Positions 12,241 to 22,893 of a DNA stretch of 64,000 nt are shown in pieces. A program made the position numbers and the translations under genes. The notes under the pieces were generated by a model. That model did no database searches, was not told the origin of the DNA, and was given only the letters and a program-made list of their open reading frames with translations. The first letter of the stretch is position 1. Each line of letters begins with the position of its first letter. The DNA comes from Bombardia bombarda (Eukaryota > Ascomycota > Sordariomycetes > Sordariales > Lasiosphaeriaceae): assembly GCA_030512295.1 (NCBI GenBank), contig JAULSR010000004.1, forward strand, positions 1 through 64,000, written 5' to 3'.

Positions 12241-12266
12241 GGTAGGGTAGGGTAGGGGGGGAAGGG
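12241..12266 (+). repeat. G-rich tract, candidate G-quadruplex
   Basis: Runs of three or more G at 12245-12247, 12250-12252, 12255-12261 and 12264-12266 are separated by two-base loops (TA, TA, AA). This satisfies the usual G3+N1-7 quadruplex pattern. Confidence 0.6.
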
Positions 12267-12470
12267 ATTGTGTGCCACTCGCTCGCTGCATGTAAGTGGG
12301 TGCACATCCATGGGCTGCTGCTGCTGTTGCAACTGCATCGGCCTACCTACCTACTGCAATGCACTGCACGCCGCAACTAAAAGAGAGAGTGGTGGTGGGT
12401 AAAAACCCACTCAACTCAACCACTGCATGCGGCAGCTGCACACAGAATTCCAATCCCTCCTCTTTCTAGG

Positions 12471-12487
12471 TTTTTTTTTTTTTTTTT
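12471..12487. repeat. T17 homopolymer
   Basis: Seventeen consecutive T in intergenic DNA. Run length is likely to be unreliable. Confidence 0.85.
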
Positions 12488-15400
12488 CACCTTCTCTGCC
12501 CTTCACGCTGCTGCTAACCTAGGACCTGCCTCTCCCACACCACCAAAAGGCTAGGAGAAGCGGTGAGAGGTGAAAGGAATTGGCATGGCCGTTCGAGATC
12601 GGAACTTGGGGTGGCACTTTGCTAGGCCCGCATAGAGAGAAAAACATCCCGTGTGGTCTGCCTTGGACAGAAGAAAGGACAGAAGAACGGATGGAAGGGG
12701 GGAGGGGCCGCTGCCGCCATCGCCGCCGTCGCTGCCCAGCCTGTCTTAAGTGTCCTTGTTTTGGACGTCCTGTCTTGTCTGGTCTTGTCTTGGGCGTATC
12801 GAGACATCACTACCTTCCCCGGGGTCGTACACATGTAGGCAAGAGAGAAGGTGGTCGAGAAGTGGGGTTAGGGGGGTGGAATCGGATCCTTGGTGTAGCA
12901 CTCTCCCCCGTTGCCGCCGTTGACCGCAAACCAAGGAGAGCGCCACTAACAACTAACTACATAACTACACCGCACTAAGAGGGTGAGTGGTATACTAAGT
13001 GGGTGGGTGAGCGAGGGCAGAGGTCGGCGGTCGGTGTCGATTCGGCGACCCGAACGCTGAGACAAGGGTACCCGGGCCTGGTTACACACACCACACACCC
13101 GCCGTTGACAAACCAGACAAACCCCTGCGAAATTATGGGAAACAGCCGCCTCTCGCGCGTTTTTCACCGGGTTGCCTAATCCGTACATGATAGAAGCGAA
13201 TCTGCATCTTGTCAAGGGAGCCGTGATCGAGTGAACGGAACCATATCATATCAAAACTGGGCAGAGCAGACAAACCAGATGGATGTCGAGCATATGGAGC
13301 CCCGTATGTCGCCAGCAAGCATACATACACACAGTGTTGGTACTAGTAGCGCCACGGCAGTCTTGGAGACCTTTACACGAACCTGACAATCGGGCGCTGA
13401 GATGATATGCGCGGGTTATGTACTCCATAGTGTAGTTTCGAAACGAACGACACGTACGTCATTGCTTTGCGATATGGGGCCGGCGGGTAATGAAGAAGAA
13501 GAAGAAACAGAGACAAACAAGGGCGGCCGGGCCCACTCCCTCCCCACACGCCTGGGTCACGCTTCCCAGTGTGTGTCTCACGTTGGTCATGTCGAGAGTG
13601 AGAGTCGTGTGGCGGCCCACGATCAAGGCTATTGGACCGCAAACAAAGCAGAAACCCGCCGCCCTGCGCAAGAGCCGAGAGAAGGTGCCAAACGGCTTCC
13701 ATCTTGGAAGCAAGCGTCCATTCACTTATGCCTTGGCGTGTGTTCACCCGCTTGCTTGCGTGCTTTGCTTGCGTGCTTAGCTTGCTTGCTTGCCAGGATA
13801 ATACTGAAACATGTGACCGATCGGACCGGGTGGTGTCCCGAGCATTCGCCAGTTCCAACCGCCAGCAACCGCCTCAGCCGATGCGGGCGGGCGCCTTCCT
13901 TCGACTTGGTCTTTCTCGGACCTTGCAATCGTGCCAGGTAGTGTAAAAACTAAGAGAGGAGAGACAGATGCAAATACACAACCACCAACACAACCACCAA
14001 CACAAAACGAACAAGAAAGAAATGAATGTTTTTTTTCTTTCTTTTACCTGCATCTCCCACCGCCTTCCTTGTGCCGGTGGCATACATACATGGTGCATGT
14101 CGAAGACTCTTGGCTTGCTGCTTCATGTGAATCTACGGCGTAAAATAGAAGCGGGCAATCCTTTTTGTTGCTGAGATCTGCGTCTGGGATGCGGAAGGAG
14201 GTCGGTCCCCTTTGCGATGCTGCAAGTCATGTCATGCAGTTGGCCAAGCGGGATGGACCCTTGTTGAAAAATCGACGACCCCCCGGCACATATCAAGCGA
14301 TCTCTCCCTGACCGCCGGGAAGAGGAGCGAATAAACAACTCAACATCCAACACTGGCAAAGCGCATCCGCTTTCTTTCAAATACCAAAAGCTGGCTGGCT
14401 GGCGGCTAGGTCTGCAGTCTCACCGCCTCCGGCACGCCGTCGCCGGGCCTCTCCACATTGATCCCTTGACTGATATCCCGTACAGACACAATCAGTTTGG
14501 TGTGTGAAGGGCAGATAATTTGGTGATGTTGGTAAACGGCTGCACAGTATAATCAAAAGTCGAGGCCTAGACCATGTTTAATGGTATGTGTGCCAGGTTA
14601 AAGCGGTCCGGATGTTGCACATGGATATTCCGTACTGATATCGATGCTTTTCGTGATACCACCCCGCCTTCTCTTGGTAAAGAACAAAATGGTGGTCCGA
14701 AAGAAAAAAGCCCATTTCGGCGTTTTCCATCATGCCGGCGTCATCGTCCACTCTGCCCCGCCATTAACCACACAGGTGTCCCTTAGTCCCCCAATCAAAG
14801 TTTGACGCGCAAACGTTACTGATATATGTTTTTGATGATCGTCCCAAGTGGAGTTGAGGTCTGAACTCAGCCAGCCAGGCAAGACTGGTGGTTTACTCCA
14901 ATTCTGGCTAGTCCTGTTGTGTGTCAAGATGTCTTGTCTGTCAAGGTCAAGTTCATGGTCCCGTGTAACAGGGTAGTGTGGCTACTGAAGCCCGTGAACT
15001 TGGGGCAAGAAACAGATAGGGTAGCTATCTGTGTCGACGGCGGCCAAGTGATTGATTGATGGAGAGATAAGCTGCATCCTGCAGGCATGGTGGTGTAATA
15101 GGGCTAGGCCGGAAAGGTGTCCCATTAACATGATGGCGGCTGAAGGGCATTCCCCAAGCACGAGGTCGCCGAGAAAAGCTCGTTCTTCTCTCGTTTCAAT
15201 GATGTCTGGTCGCAGCTCAACATCCGAATGGTTGATCTCGCGTTTGTTGATGCTCGGTGTTCGGCATGTGTACCGTGTTGTTGACGGAGGCGGGTCGGTT
15301 GCTATGTCTACTACGAAGTACACGCCACAGCAATCAAGTTAAGCAGTACTGTACTGCGTATGCTTCGGGCCGGACAGAACACTAGACGCCTCGCTAGGTA

Positions 15401-15816
15401 GGCACTGTAGGACGGGGACGCGGGGTGGCGGGATGTTGAAGGGCAGACAAGGCCGGCTATTTAGTGCCGGTCAGGGAGCCGACTGGTGCTTCCTTTCAAG
15501 AGAAAGCTCAAACGTTGTCTCGAGGCTGTCAAATGTCAAAATGTCGTTGCCACTGATGTGGTTGTCTTGGTGCAACCGAACATAAACATGGCATCCCCGC
15601 CATCTCATCTCTGCCCGTGTGAGCTTGGTTGGCTCGTTGGCTGTGTGGGCTGTGGGTTGTGGGTGGCGCCCCATCCGCCATCCACCTTCATCCCCGCGCT
15701 AGAAGTGACGAATCGAGCACAGACTCGAGCCTGCGCTGGACCCTGCTTCCCTGCTAGATTCCAGCATGCCGGCATGCATTCATTCGATTTTGCTGTCGCG
15801 AGTCGGGAGCCCAGGA

Positions 15817-15838
15817 CGGACAGACAGACAGACAGACA
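15817..15838. repeat. GACA tetranucleotide repeat
   Basis: About five GACA units. They are followed by ATCTGTCTT, so the end can pair with the repeat. Confidence 0.8.
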
Positions 15839-18467
15839 ATCTGTCTTCTTGTAGCTCCTTTCGTACATGGAAAGGTGAACCGACGACAGGAGCTAAACAA
15901 GAGCTGACTGCCTGTTGGAAAAAGGTGTGCTAAGCATCGCTAGCCCCCGTCCACTTACCACAGCATACACACAGAATGGGACAGGCTGGGCAGAGGAGGC
16001 CTGTGCTTTCAGCTCTTCTTGTCGTCGCTTATCGTTGCTCGCATCCGCATTCGCAACCCACAATGGAACCCGGCGGTTTGACCTGAACCGTGCTCGCGGG
16101 CTGACACCAGCACGCTACAGGCTCGCCAGTAATTTGGATAATAGCCACTAGGAGCAACGCATAACGTCCTATGGAGCAGTTAATCACCGGTTTTCCGGGG
16201 GCCAAGGACGAATGTTTTGTCGAGCCCAAGTAAACAACAACAAGTGGCTTGTGTGGACCTTTGGAGCCTTTTCGTTGTTTGCTCATGCCTTCTTTCTTTG
16301 GTGAGCTCAAGGGCATTATCAAAATACCCATACCCGTTCCGCGGACATTGCAGGACCTCGGTGACAAAGAAGCGCACGCGGCTTGAAGGACGGAGAGATC
16401 TTCAGATAATCATGAAACCGAACCACGAGGGACCTATTGTCGACTGCGCGACAGAAGATCCTGCCTCAGACAGCGGACGGGAGTCCCGTCTTTTCAACAG
16501 CGCCAGCGCCGGCTCCGTACAGTGCATTCCACAGTACCTTGTCAGCAGTCGGGGTCCCTCCTTGAGCGCCACCATGTCCATGTTTGATCGTTGTCAGTTG
16601 CATGGCGTGTAAGCCACCACTCCTCCGGTACCTGTTACAGTAATCTTGGTCTGTTGACTGCTGAGCCTTGCCATCGACAGATATTGAGGCCGTGATGCAC
16701 GGATATCCCGTGAGATCGCTGGAAGGAATCTGGGGTCGATCTGCCCGCTGCCGCCTCCGTCGCCGCCGCAGCTGGGTCGGTGTGCTTGTGTGGCTTCACA
16801 GTCCTCTGAGGTCGCTTGGCCACTGACCACTCGCGTCTCGCGTCTGGGCCAGAAGCTTGAGACATGCAGCGTCCTGCAGAAGCGCTGCAAGACTGCTGTA
16901 ACCTTTGCTCGAGGTTGTAATTGGCCCGATGGTGCCAGAACACTTAGACTAGTCAAAGGAGAGCCGACTGGTGGTCAAGCTTTTTGGAGCCATCCTGTGC
17001 TGCCCTGGGCCGTCCTCAGCACTTCTACGGGATTCCATGATGCATGTCTTGATGCTCTGCTGCTGCTGCTATTGCACGCTGCAGTGCAGTGCAGCAGCAT
17101 ATCTCTGACGGCATCGAGGCGCCCGGCGTCGCCTCGGGTGCCTCCCGTCACATAACTCGACGAGACCTCGAAAAGCGAAATGACGGTGAGGGACCCGTTA
17201 CTGCTGAGGAGGGGCACGTACATCTGTGTACTCCAATGGTGCTTTTCGATTTTGCAGAATTTTTTGTCTTTTGCCGTACCAGATGCACCACTCAAGCAGC
17301 GAGGCGCGGTTTTGCATTTGCAGGACTCTCAGGTTTCACGCCATTTTGGCAGCTTGGGACAGAGATTCGTCGATAAGAAAAGTGACTAGTTTATTGTCGA
17401 GGTGATCTCTCCCTGATCAGTCAATCCGACTGCAAGGAGAGGGGACCCTGAAGGATTCTCGACAGTGCGAAATGCCAGAAGGAGGATCGTACCGGTTCAG
17501 GAAGAGACATGCATAAATATGTGGTCGGGTGGTGCCAGTGGCTTTCTGGAAATGCCATTGTGAATTGCCTAGACGAGCCAGAGCAGCGCGCTGCGTTTCC
17601 AGATGCAAAAAAGGTCCAGTTTTCCGCTACGACGTTCACCGGAGGGCTTGCCAAGCGCCCCGCTCAGAGAAAAGGCATCCAGAACAAGTAAGTATTCTCT
17701 TCGAGTTTGTTCAAACATGCAAAGCTCATAAGGCATCATTTCTAGAGTTATATCGTCGGGCAAGTATTCTAGGTTGTGAGGCGAGGCGGGCCACTACCCA
17801 ATTCTGGATTACAGAGATCTCTAGCACTAGCATAGCACCGAGTTATGTAAAATGCAGGCGCTACCTGGTCGTTTCCTCTGCTAGCGCCGTCAATCTGGAC
17901 CCCCTTGCCAGTCAAGGAGCAGCCAAGCAGCCTTCGCAACCTAAGCAGCCCCTCCACCTATCGTATTTTAATTTAGTCACCGTAGGCCCCCGACAATCAG
18001 AAAAAGACCCTTCCTTCCCTCCCCTTTCTCCTCCGCGGTAGGTTGCCACGGACAGCAGCAGCCCAGCAGCAGCCCGAGACGAGAGCGAGCATAGACGCGC
18101 GAGCTGAGACGACAGAGAGGGAAAACATTTTGTCGGTTTCATCAGCTTAGTTTCGCTCTCTTCGAGTCGGGCTCTTGTTTCTTTGCTTTTCGTGTTTGTC
18201 AAATCCTAGGGCAGAGCGCGAACGGCCTCGACGCTTGGCGCCCTCCCCCCCTTCCCTCCCACCTACGAACGAGTCTCCGCCAGTCGTGCCTTTTTTGGGG
18301 TACGTTTCGCCGGCGCATCATCCCACCACCGCCCCAGTGCACCACCCAACCTCGAGCCAAACGCCCAAACCTACCGATCCTCGGAATCGGATCCGAATTT
18401 TGCTTGGTCCCCCGATACGGCGGCCGCGCCAGAATCATCATATTGTTTGGTGGACTTGACGAACTTG

Positions 18468-19313
18468 GTGAGTACCTCGCTTGTGTTTCCTCGACCTTTT
18501 CTTTTTGGCCTGTCTATCATCAGCTCGGTGCGGCTGTGCTGCCCTGGCTGGCGCGCATCCTCGAATCATGGCTCGCTCGCATCCCCCCTCCCACATCCCA
18601 CCTCAGCGTGGTTTCCCCAGATGGACCACCTGCAACTCTCCAGTGATGATTGTCGTCCGACCCAGCCCGTGTTGCGTTGCCACAGCAGGGCGCAACACGG
18701 AAAGAATATTCCTCGGGGCTATCCGATGATTAGTCGCCAATCCTCAGCTGGCCTTGGCCGTCACATCCCGCCCTTCTTTGTGCTTTCGCGTGATGTGTGT
18801 TGCTCATCTCTCACCTACCCGGTGCTGTGCCGGTCTGCCCGGTACCCAACTCGGTACCCTGCTTCTCCCCGCCCTTTCGCCCACGCCGTGGGTATCGGCT
18901 GGTAGCAATCACTGATTGCGGCCGTTGCGATACCTGCTTTGTGACATGCCATGCCTTGAAACTGGCGAGCAGTCTTGAAACCGATGGCTTGGAGGACGAG
19001 CCGCCGACCTGGCGACCACGCAAAGCACGACCTGACCTGATCGAAAATCCGCTGTCCCACCGGCCGCGACCTCTTGCCCCCCCCCCCCCCCACACACACA
19101 CCTCGAGAGTTCGAGTCTTACATTGACTCAGTCCACATGCGCAAACCCTCTTGCTGCGCCAACCAACATTCATATTTCCCATCTGTTGATATACATGCAC
19201 TGTTTCGGCCGCCGCTGGCCTTTTCTAACCTTTTACTTTCACTCATTTGCGAATTCTGTCTGGCCTTGTGCTGCTGGCGAATTCGCCCAAACGGACCGTG
19301 TGCGAGGTGACAG
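18468..19313 (+). other. Possible 5'-UTR intron of the LRR gene
   Basis: A strong donor (TTG then GTGAGTACC) at 18468 lies about 1 kb upstream of the LRR start codon with no coding frame around it. CAG at 19311-19313 is one possible acceptor, and others exist nearer the ATG. This is inference from splice motifs only. Confidence 0.3.
19077..19101. repeat. C15 homopolymer followed by a CA repeat
   Basis: Fifteen C (19077-19091) run directly into about five CA units, in the presumed leader of the LRR gene. Confidence 0.85.
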
Positions 19314-19520
19314 GTCGACTAACATATGACACTACCTAGGCTGGTGTCCAACCTTCGCCACGGCAATTTCCTTTCCGACGCTGAAAAACAAAGCCTCGCT
19401 ACACACCCCACCGATCATCCTCTCCCTCCTCCTCCTCCACTCCCGCGCCCACTAGGCCAGGAGTTCGCGAAATCCACTTCCTACACCATATTCATACGGA
19501 ATGCATTCTTACCCGTAAAG

Positions 19521-22196
19521 ATGGATTCGGAAGACGGGGAGCTCTTCATAAAGGTACGGCTCCGCGCAAGGTTCCCTCAGCGAGCGACCAATCCCGCGAT
19601 GCGTAACCATACTAATTGTTTGGGCCACCAGCAACTCGCCAGCTTTGTGCGGACCCACGAAAAGGCGCTTGCAAACGCGCTGCAGTTTCGGAGGCAGAAT
19701 AACCCTCGACATGGAGCCTCCCAGAGCGTCTCGTCAGTTTCGCCCATAGCCGCGCCGAACTCGCCGGGCTCACCGTCTGTGCCAGAGCGACCCTCCACAT
19801 CCGCCTCAACATCGAGCACATTGGCTGCTGCCTTGTCGCTGGGATCTCTAAGCTTTACCTCTCACACCGTAAAGTCGGCCAAGTTAGCCCTCACCCCTCA
19901 CCACCTGTTCTATCTTCTCTCGCGCTTTGAGGAATTAAGTATACCCGTCGGGCCTATGAAGGTCCGTCTCGAGAATCTGCACGACAGCACCACCTCGGCA
20001 AACTATGTCTCTTTCCTCGGTCAGTCCCAGCGCTCTAAGAGCCGTGGCTCTGACGTGGGCTCGATTCGCTCCGTCTCTAGCCTCCGGAGCGTCTTGCCTA
20101 GCATGTTTAGCATGTCTGCTGCTCTGTGGGCTAGCTTCGGGATTGGCTCAAGTATATCCGCTGCCCGAACTGAGAGACAGAAACTTGCTCTTCAGGCGGA
20201 TTTGAAGTACTTGTACTCTGCCTTCACTAAGATTCCTTGTCTGAGATTAGCACCTGACTGGCGTGCTCGACTGATCAGGGGCTACGAAGAGTTTCCCTTT
20301 GACTCAGCAGTACCCCTCTACGTTTTCAAAAACGTTCAGGCTCTCGAGGTGAGCGATATCGACTTCAGGCAGTTTTTTGGCTGGGACAGGCTTGCCGACC
20401 AGCTGCGGTCCCTCACGATCAAGCGTGCCAGCCTTGATGATCCTGCAGATGTCTTGATTGATATCGTGTTGGATGACATGGATAAGCGCCGGCGGCGCAC
20501 GTCCAAAACGCAGACCTCACCAACCACACCTTTTGCAGGATCGTCGAGCCCACGGAGGAGTCCAACAATGCCGCATGCGGAACTGCACAAGTCCACATCG
20601 GCTCCTGGGTCCCCTGACGCACGGAGATCAACTACCGATTTACCTGTTGGATCACTTAATAGCGAGAGTGGGGGAGCGGACGAGGACAACCGGAACCCAC
20701 AGGATATCAGACGGCCATCAACCACTAGGCTTGATAGTGATGACCCCCAGTCGCCTAACAAAGGAAGACCCAGGAGCCACTCTCCCCGCCGGCCCTCGAG
20801 CTCGAGAAATGGATCAGCCAACGTGCGTGGATCCTACAAGATTCGACGATCGGGGTCTGGAAGTTCCCACTCAAGCCTCTCAGACTCGTGGCACAATTCC
20901 CGCGGAAGCTCTTCGAATCTTTTGGCAATGGGCATCCTTCCAGCTTCCAAATGGCGCTTCCTTAAGCACCTGAGCCTGTCAGATAACTCATTAACCTCCA
21001 TCTCCGCTACAAGTCTCTCGCCGCTTTCCAACACTTTGCATTCGTTGGATCTTTCTTGCAACCTCTTCACGCAGATTCCTGACAGTCTCGCAAGCTTGAC
21101 TGCCTTGCGTGCTCTGAATTTAGCTTATTGCATGATAGACTCGCTTCATTCGCTGACACGGAATCCACTGCCTGCCATTACTGCCCTCAACCTACGAGCC
21201 AATCGACTGCACTCTATTGCAGGAATCGAGAAGCTGTTTCCCCTCGAGAGGCTGGATCTTAGAGACAACCGCCTCACGGATCCGATGGAGCTCGCACGGC
21301 TGACTGGAATCCCTGAAATCCGCGAGATCTATGTGGAGGGCAACCCCTTTACACGTACTCACCGCGACTATCGGGTCACTATCTTCAACCTGTTCCGCAA
21401 GACACCTGGATACACTGAGGATATTACCATTGATACCACTGGACCGAGTTATGCGGAGAAACGCTACTTGGTAGAGAGAGTCGCGGAGCCGGCAGCTGTG
21501 CCCGTTATCAGGCCGCCTCCGCAAGAATTGCCTGTTGTCGATGTCAGCAAGCCAGCCATTATCTATGATACGCCGGCCAAGGAGACCTCGGTTCTTCGCA
21601 AAGAGAGGCCCATACCAAAAAGTGTCTCCAGTGAGGTCAATACGACTGCAACGCGACGTCGTAGAGCCCCAAAACGACGGATCGTCGATCTTGCCACAAA
21701 CGACAGTCCGGTCCCCCATGCTCAACCAGTTGACCGTTACGCACCTGGCGATAGCGCTATCGAGATAGGCGCTGATAGCAACTACCTTATATCCCAACCT
21801 TCAGAGGCACAGAAAGTGCCCCAGCAAGTTCTTGCGGATAGTCCTCTACCTAATATACAAGGTCCGCCTGAAGTCCCTAGGATCGACACAAGCGTCATAC
21901 CCCAGCTCCCCCCCGTCTACCCATCACATGAAGGTATTCCGTCCACCAACCTCTGGAAGGACAACCCGGATTGGGATGTTGGTGGTGAGCTGTACCGGCG
22001 CAAAATCGAGGCTCTTCGTGACAAGGTTGGAGATGGCTACCTCAGTGTTCTCAGGGAGGAGGTGTGGGGTCCTGTCTCCCATCCACCAGATTATCACGAG
22101 GGGGATTTTAGTGATGGCTCCCCTATGCACACCAACTCAACAACTCCCAGAGCTGCGAGTGTACAGGCCATACATAGTGGTCGCACTCTCGGTTAA
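19521..22196 (+). CDS. Leucine-rich-repeat protein, serine-rich
   Basis: I do not recognise a named orthologue. The domain layout (conserved N-terminal block, serine-rich linker, LRRs) recalls STK11IP/nischarin-like LRR proteins. I start at ATG 19521 (MDSEDGELFIK). A 78-nt intron (19554-19631, GTACGG...CTAAT...CAG) follows and joins LFIK to QLASFVRTHEKALANAL; the total is 865 residues. The intron is a multiple of three without a stop, so a naive ORF reads through it and starts 195 bp too early. A conserved block at about 95-130 contains LALTPHHLFYLLSRFEEL. Residues about 340-445 are Ser/Arg/Pro-rich and probably phosphorylated or disordered. LRRs lie at about 450-600 (LKHLSLSDNSLTSI, LHSLDLSCNLFTQIP, LRALNLAYCMIDSL, ALNLRANRLHSI, LERLDLRDNRLTD). 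They end with a cap-like EIYVEGNPFT...YRVTIFNLF. The C-terminus has NLWKDNPDWDVGGELYRRKI. No membrane segment is seen. Confidence 0.85.
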   Translation: MDSEDGELFIKVRLRARFPQRATNPAMRNHTNCLGHQQLASFVRTHEKALANALQFRRQNNPRHGASQSVSSVSPIAAPNSPGSPSVPERPSTSASTSSTLAAALSLGSLSFTSHTVKSAKLALTPHHLFYLLSRFEELSIPVGPMKVRLENLHDSTTSANYVSFLGQSQRSKSRGSDVGSIRSVSSLRSVLPSMFSMSAALWASFGIGSSISAARTERQKLALQADLKYLYSAFTKIPCLRLAPDWRARLIRGYEEFPFDSAVPLYVFKNVQALEVSDIDFRQFFGWDRLADQLRSLTIKRASLDDPADVLIDIVLDDMDKRRRRTSKTQTSPTTPFAGSSSPRRSPTMPHAELHKSTSAPGSPDARRSTTDLPVGSLNSESGGADEDNRNPQDIRRPSTTRLDSDDPQSPNKGRPRSHSPRRPSSSRNGSANVRGSYKIRRSGSGSSHSSLSDSWHNSRGSSSNLLAMGILPASKWRFLKHLSLSDNSLTSISATSLSPLSNTLHSLDLSCNLFTQIPDSLASLTALRALNLAYCMIDSLHSLTRNPLPAITALNLRANRLHSIAGIEKLFPLERLDLRDNRLTDPMELARLTGIPEIREIYVEGNPFTRTHRDYRVTIFNLFRKTPGYTEDITIDTTGPSYAEKRYLVERVAEPAAVPVIRPPPQELPVVDVSKPAIIYDTPAKETSVLRKERPIPKSVSSEVNTTATRRRRAPKRRIVDLATNDSPVPHAQPVDRYAPGDSAIEIGADSNYLISQPSEAQKVPQQVLADSPLPNIQGPPEVPRIDTSVIPQLPPVYPSHEGIPSTNLWKDNPDWDVGGELYRRKIEALRDKVGDGYLSVLREEVWGPVSHPPDYHEGDFSDGSPMHTNSTTPRAASVQAIHSGRTLG

Positions 22197-22725
22197 ATTC
22201 TTTGAGATACCCCCGGCTTCTTGAGCATCTTTTATTTTCGATTCTAGAAAGTCGTATATACTTGTAGTAAGGTGTTTGGCGGATGATGTTGGGAATACAC
22301 GTTTTCCCCTCCCCACGCGACTCTGGGCAGTTGTTTAAGGTCGGACCGGTTTGCATTTGGAGATATCACAGGAGCATAGCGTACTGGCGTTTTTGGACGG
22401 GGGTTAAAGGGACATGCTTTCTTCCATCTCACCATTTTCGTCTCCTCCTGTGAAGTTTGCTCTTTTTTGGCGCGCGCGCTCGTGGCTCCTAGAATTATTA
22501 GCCTTGCAGTTGTTGTTATTGGCTCGTTGAATAGGTGGTACCTATGGCTGATGATGCTTCAAAAAAAAGAAGGAAACTGTCGGGGCTCGCTTGCAGGTTT
22601 ATGGACGAGGGTTCTTTTTCTCTGTGTACAATTGTTAGCTGTTACTCGAGATGGTTACATACCTAGCCGTGAGGCGTTCGGAAAACACAAAAGTGTGGAA
22701 GGGTTGACGCGATAATGGGCCACGT

Positions 22726-22752
22726 GGACGGACGGACGGACGGACGGACGGG
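22726..22752. repeat. GGAC tetranucleotide microsatellite
   Basis: Six or so tandem GGAC units downstream of the LRR gene. Confidence 0.9.
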
Positions 22753-22853
22753 CTTGTTCTTTTACCCCGTATTGACTCTTTTTATGATGTCATTTGGATA
22801 CCCAGGGTCGTTGTTGGGCTTTGCTGCCTTGACTGGATGCTTGGTGGTACGCG

Positions 22854-22893
22854 GGATGGATGAATGGATGGATGGATGGATGGGTTGATGGAT
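22854..22893. repeat. GGAT tetranucleotide repeat, slightly imperfect
   Basis: Tandem GGAT units with GAAT and GGTT variants, about 100 bp after the GGAC repeat. Confidence 0.85.

Larger units (their letters stand above)
7999..19520. other. 11.5-kb stretch without a supportable gene
   Basis: All six-frame ORFs here are short, biased and unlike known families. The first 2.5 kb are more AT-rich and contain pieces that could be decayed repeats, but I see no element ends. The middle part holds microsatellites (TAG at 11927-11951, T17 at 12471-12487), a G-rich tract (12241-12266) and GACA repeats (15817-15838). The last 1.5 kb are probably promoter and long 5' leader of the LRR gene. A donor-like GTGAGT at 18468 suggests a 5'-UTR intron, with a possible acceptor CAG at 19311-19313. 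Confidence 0.5.

Noticed and set aside
19326..19520. Upstream extension of the LRR ORF (MTLPRLVSNL start)
   Set aside because: The sequence is low-complexity and leader-like. ATG 19521 directly precedes the conserved DGELFIK and a proper intron.
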